Source of the DNA: CAJQND01 sp051010055
GTDB lineage: Bacteria; Pseudomonadota; Alphaproteobacteria; Rhizobiales; CAJQND01
Direction of reading: 5' to 3'
DNA length: 7,576 nucleotides
Assembly (NCBI GenBank): GCA_051010055.1
Contig: JBPCVY010000265.1
Coordinates: 1 to 7,576, forward strand
Of this stretch, positions 5,282 through 7,576 are shown in pieces. Within the stretch, counting starts at the first letter, position 1. Each line of letters starts with the position of its first letter. The translations under genes and the position numbers were made by a program. The notes under the pieces are model-generated. The model saw only the letters and a list, made by a program, of their open reading frames with translations. It was not told where the DNA came from and searched no databases.

Positions 5282-7207
5282 CTAGCCTGGTTGCGGTTCC
5301 ATGCCGCCTGTATCGGGCGCACCGCCACCTTTTTTCTTGCCGCCAGTGACCGGCACCGCAGAACCGCCACCTGGCACAGGCTCATCATCGTCGCCTTCAC
5401 GCTTGGGCTTCTTGCCGGCAAGAAGATCAATGATTTCCTGGCCCGACAGGGTTTCATACTCCAACAACCCTTCAGCGATGGCTTTCAGTTCCTTGGCATT
5501 GTCCTTCAGGATTTTCTTGGCCATCTTGTAGCCGCCATCAACCAGCTTGAAAATTTCCGCATCGACGATTTTCTGGGTTTCGTCGGAGAGGTTTTTCGAA
5601 CGAGTCACTGAATGGCCAAGGAAGACTTCCTCTTCGTTTTCGCCATAGGCCAGAGGTCCGAGCTTATCAGACATGCCGTACTGGGTGACCATGGCGCGCG
5701 CCATGCCGGTGGCCATCTGAATATCAGAAGAGGCCCCCGAAGTTACCTTTTCATGGCCGAAGATCAGTTCCTCGGCCACGCGTCCGCCCATGGCAACCGC
5801 AAGGTCTGCCTTGAATTTTTCGCGGGTAACGGAAATTACATCACGTTCAGGCAGCCGCATGACCATGCCAAGAGCGCGGCCTCTGGGAATAATGGTTGCC
5901 TTGTGGATCGGGTCAGAGGCGGGCAACTTCAATGCCACGAGTGCGTGGCCCGCCTCATGATATGCGGTGAGCTTCTTTTCCTCGTCCGTCATAACCATGG
6001 AGCGGCGCTCAGAGCCCATCATCACCTTGTCTTTGGCGTCCTCAAACTCCTGCTGGGTTACCAGGCGTTTTGAGCGGCGGGCAGCCAACAGCGCTGCTTC
6101 ATTCACAAGGTTGGCCAGATCGGCACCGGAAAAGCCCGGAGTTCCGCGTGCGATAATCTTGGGGTCCACATCCGGCGCCAGCGGCACGTTACGCATGTGA
6201 ACCTTGAGGATTTTCTCGCGTCCAATAATGTCCGGGCGCGGCACAACAATCTGACGGTCGAAACGGCCAGGGCGCAAGAGCGCCGGGTCGAGAACATCGG
6301 GACGGTTGGTTGCGGCTATCAAAATGACGCCTTCGTTTTCTTCAAAACCATCCATCTCAACCAAGAGCTGGTTGAGTGTCTGTTCGCGCTCATCATTGCC
6401 ACCGCCAAGGCCTGCGCCACGATGGCGGCCAACGGCATCGATTTCATCGATGAAGATAATGCACGGAGCATTCTTCTTGGCCTGCTCGAACATGTCACGC
6501 ACGCGGCTTGCGCCGACGCCGACAAACATTTCCACAAAATCCGAACCGGAAATTGTGAAGAACGGCACATTCGCCTCACCGGCAATTGCGCGGGCAAGAA
6601 GGGTTTTACCTGTGCCAGGAGGGCCAACAAGCAGCGCACCGCGTGGAATTTTACCACCAAGGCGCTGGAATTTGTTCGGATCTTTCAGAAAATCGACGAT
6701 TTCCTCAAGGTCTTCCTTGGCTTCGTCAACCCCTGCCACATCTTCAAACGTGACGCGCCCATGGCGCTCAGTGAGAAGTTTGGCTTTTGATTTGCCAAAG
6801 CCCATCGCCTTGCCGCCACCGCCCTGCATCTGGCGCATGAAGAATATCCACACCCCGATCATCAGCAAGAACGGGAACCACGACAAAAGCATCTGCAAAA
6901 GGAACGGCATATCGTCCTTTTCAGGCTTGGCATTAATGGTGACGTTCTTGGCCGTAAGCTGGGGCACAAGGTTGGCATCTGTTGGTTTATAAGTTTGGAA
7001 ATAGCGCTTGTCGGAATACGTACCGGTAATTTCGTTACCAGCAATCGTTACCTCACGCACTTTGCCCGCTTCCACGTCCGCGATGAACTGAGAATACGGA
7101 ATTTCATTCGAGGCACCACGCTGCGCCGGCCCCTGAAACAGGTTAAACAGCGCAAAAAGCAACAGGGCGATGATGACCCAAACGGCCAAATTGCGGAAAT
7201 TGTTCAC
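5282..7207 (-). CDS. ftsH: ATP-dependent zinc metalloprotease FtsH
   Basis: Membrane-anchored hexameric AAA+ protease that extracts and degrades misassembled membrane proteins and selected soluble regulators, such as RpoH and lipid A enzymes in other proteobacteria. The 641 residues are full length. Two membrane helices (about 7-25 and 103-124) flank a periplasmic domain. The AAA domain has Walker A GPPGTGKT (195-202), pore motif FVGVG (228-232), Walker B IIFIDEID (250-257) and the second region of homology with arginine fingers R312 and R315. The protease domain has HEAGH (417-421) with a third zinc ligand at Asp495. The tail after about 600 is Gly/Pro/Lys-rich and disordered. The start is GTG: an in-frame TAA lies immediately before it, no earlier start exists, the first helix begins at residue 7, and AAGGGA lies 7 nt upstream. 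It sits after tilS with a 144-bp gap and ends at a strong terminator. Confidence 0.98.
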   Translation of the reverse strand: MNNFRNLAVWVIIALLLFALFNLFQGPAQRGASNEIPYSQFIADVEAGKVREVTIAGNEITGTYSDKRYFQTYKPTDANLVPQLTAKNVTINAKPEKDDMPFLLQMLLSWFPFLLMIGVWIFFMRQMQGGGGKAMGFGKSKAKLLTERHGRVTFEDVAGVDEAKEDLEEIVDFLKDPNKFQRLGGKIPRGALLVGPPGTGKTLLARAIAGEANVPFFTISGSDFVEMFVGVGASRVRDMFEQAKKNAPCIIFIDEIDAVGRHRGAGLGGGNDEREQTLNQLLVEMDGFEENEGVILIAATNRPDVLDPALLRPGRFDRQIVVPRPDIIGREKILKVHMRNVPLAPDVDPKIIARGTPGFSGADLANLVNEAALLAARRSKRLVTQQEFEDAKDKVMMGSERRSMVMTDEEKKLTAYHEAGHALVALKLPASDPIHKATIIPRGRALGMVMRLPERDVISVTREKFKADLAVAMGGRVAEELIFGHEKVTSGASSDIQMATGMARAMVTQYGMSDKLGPLAYGENEEEVFLGHSVTRSKNLSDETQKIVDAEIFKLVDGGYKMAKKILKDNAKELKAIAEGLLEYETLSGQEIIDLLAGKKPKREGDDDEPVPGGGSAVPVTGGKKKGGGAPDTGGMEPQPG

Positions 7208-7214
7208 TTAGACA

Positions 7215-7220
7215 TCCCTT
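7215..7220 (-). promoter_or_regulatory. Ribosome binding site for the GTG start of ftsH
   Basis: AAGGGA on the minus strand is 7 nt before the GTG at 7207. Together with the in-frame TAA at 7208-7210 it fixes the non-ATG start. Confidence 0.7.
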
Positions 7221-7291
7221 GTCCATTGTTCTGGGAAGTGATTACACACAAACCGGTACCCATGGCAAGTTTGCGCTGAACTTATGACTAA

Positions 7292-7320
7292 AGATAGGCA
7301 TCCTGGCTTCGGTTTCCAAG
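7292..7320 (-). promoter_or_regulatory. Candidate ftsH promoter, possibly heat-shock type
   Basis: On the minus strand CTTGGA (7315-7320) and CTATCT (7292-7297) are 17 bp apart, close to the alphaproteobacterial housekeeping form CTTGAC-N17-CTATAT. Extended by one base, CCTATCT (7292-7298) also fits the CYTATMT-like -10 described for RpoH promoters in this class. A second overlapping CTTGAC (7321-7326) lies just upstream but is too far away (23 bp) to pair with the same -10. The site is 85 nt before the GTG, in the tilS-ftsH gap. The flanking GGCTT and AAGCC form a short inverted repeat around the -35. Confidence 0.4.
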
Positions 7321-7351
7321 TCAAGCCGGGTCAATTTCGCGGCAAATTTCC

Positions 7352-7576
7352 TTAAATTACCGCCAGCGGACCGATTTTGCCGATAAATTGCGTGTTAACC
7401 TGAACACCGGCGGTGCAATCATCATCCGGTAGTTCCAGCAAAGGTACCGCAAAAAGCTTACCATTTCGACAAAATGCAGGAAGGCTTTGGCCGACAAAAG
7501 CTGGAAGCTGTGGACGGTTCTTTTTGAGCCCCGCCCAGCCTTCAGCGCCAACCGGGCAAACCGTCAGACCATCTGG
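7352..7576 (-). CDS. tilS: tRNA(Ile)-lysidine synthase, C-terminal fragment
   Basis: The last 74 codons and the TAA of a gene that begins right of the window. No start is needed because the frame is open to the window edge. The translated end includes VCPVGAEGWAGL, LPAFVGQSLPAFCRNGKL and FAVPLLELPDD, the pattern (a basic segment, LPAF, then GKL-VP-L) seen at the end of alphaproteobacterial TilS, and the position directly before ftsH is typical for tilS. TilS attaches lysine to the wobble cytidine of tRNA-Ile(CAU), letting it read AUA. The PP-loop ATPase domain with its SGGxDS motif lies outside the window, so the call rests on the tail and the neighbourhood. Another minus-strand frame over the same bases (7357-7551) begins with an ATG but looks like no known protein and is treated as a shadow. 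Confidence 0.75.
   Translation of the reverse strand, partial: PDGLTVCPVGAEGWAGLKKNRPQLPAFVGQSLPAFCRNGKLFAVPLLELPDDDCTAGVQVNTQFIGKIGPLAVI

Noticed and set aside
6197..6992. Long plus-strand open frames (197 and 228 codons) opposite ftsH.
   Set aside because: They are antisense shadows of a highly conserved gene; the products are low-complexity (Ser/Pro/Arg-rich) with no recognisable domain.
7204..7215. A three-codon ATG-TCT-AAG-TGA frame whose stop overlaps the ftsH GTG, resembling a tiny regulatory upstream frame.
   Set aside because: The ribosome site overlaps its ATG, so it cannot initiate properly there; most likely chance.
7303..7327. GGCTT/AAGCC inverted repeat after tilS as a tilS terminator.
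   Set aside because: The stem has only five pairs with a long loop and no T-run; it overlaps the ftsH promoter candidate and is better noted there.
7357..7551. A 64-codon minus-strand frame with its own ATG at the right edge.
   Set aside because: A different minus-strand frame over the same bases reads as a TilS-like C-terminus and is open to the window edge, so this frame is a shadow.

Overview
This is a 7.6 kb chromosomal housekeeping segment, almost certainly from an alphaproteobacterium. The likely order is Hyphomicrobiales (Rhizobiales) or a close marine relative. The evidence is the FtsH and GlmM sequences, the tilS-ftsH order, the N-terminally extended dihydropteroate synthase, and moderate-to-high GC. 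The genus cannot be fixed from the sequence alone. I see no transposase, integrase, CRISPR array, tRNA, rRNA or phage gene, and no stretch over 300 bases without a gene.

Layout, left to right: the 3' part of a DMT/EamA-family transporter gene (+, 1-627), running into glmM (-, 651-1994), then folP (-, 2100-3158). A 183-bp divergent intergenic region follows. Next is a small exported, helical, Spy/LTXXQ-like protein (+, 3342-3734), whose stop codon lies 2 bp from the stop of a YcaQ/AlkX-type winged-helix DNA glycosylase gene (-, 3737-4948). Upstream of that is a 60-residue conserved-looking small protein (-, 4992-5174), then a strong intrinsic terminator (5203-5235), then ftsH (-, 5282-7207, GTG start). 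The last 74 codons of tilS (-, 7352-7576) run off the right edge.

The minus-strand transcription order is therefore tilS > ftsH > small protein > ycaQ-like > folP > glmM. The backbone ftsH-folP-glmM is the ancestral proteobacterial order, as in E. coli, and tilS before ftsH is common in alphaproteobacteria. Here the backbone is interrupted between ftsH and folP by the small gene, the ycaQ-like gene and the inverted exported-protein gene.

The functions cover tRNA-Ile2 decoding (TilS), membrane proteostasis (FtsH), putative DNA crosslink or alkylation repair (YcaQ-like), folate synthesis (FolP) and cell-wall amino-sugar supply (GlmM). I find no undescribed multi-gene system. The points most worth following up are the terminator lying directly in front of the small protein/ycaQ-like pair, the inverted secreted-protein gene, and a heat-shock-like promoter candidate before ftsH.
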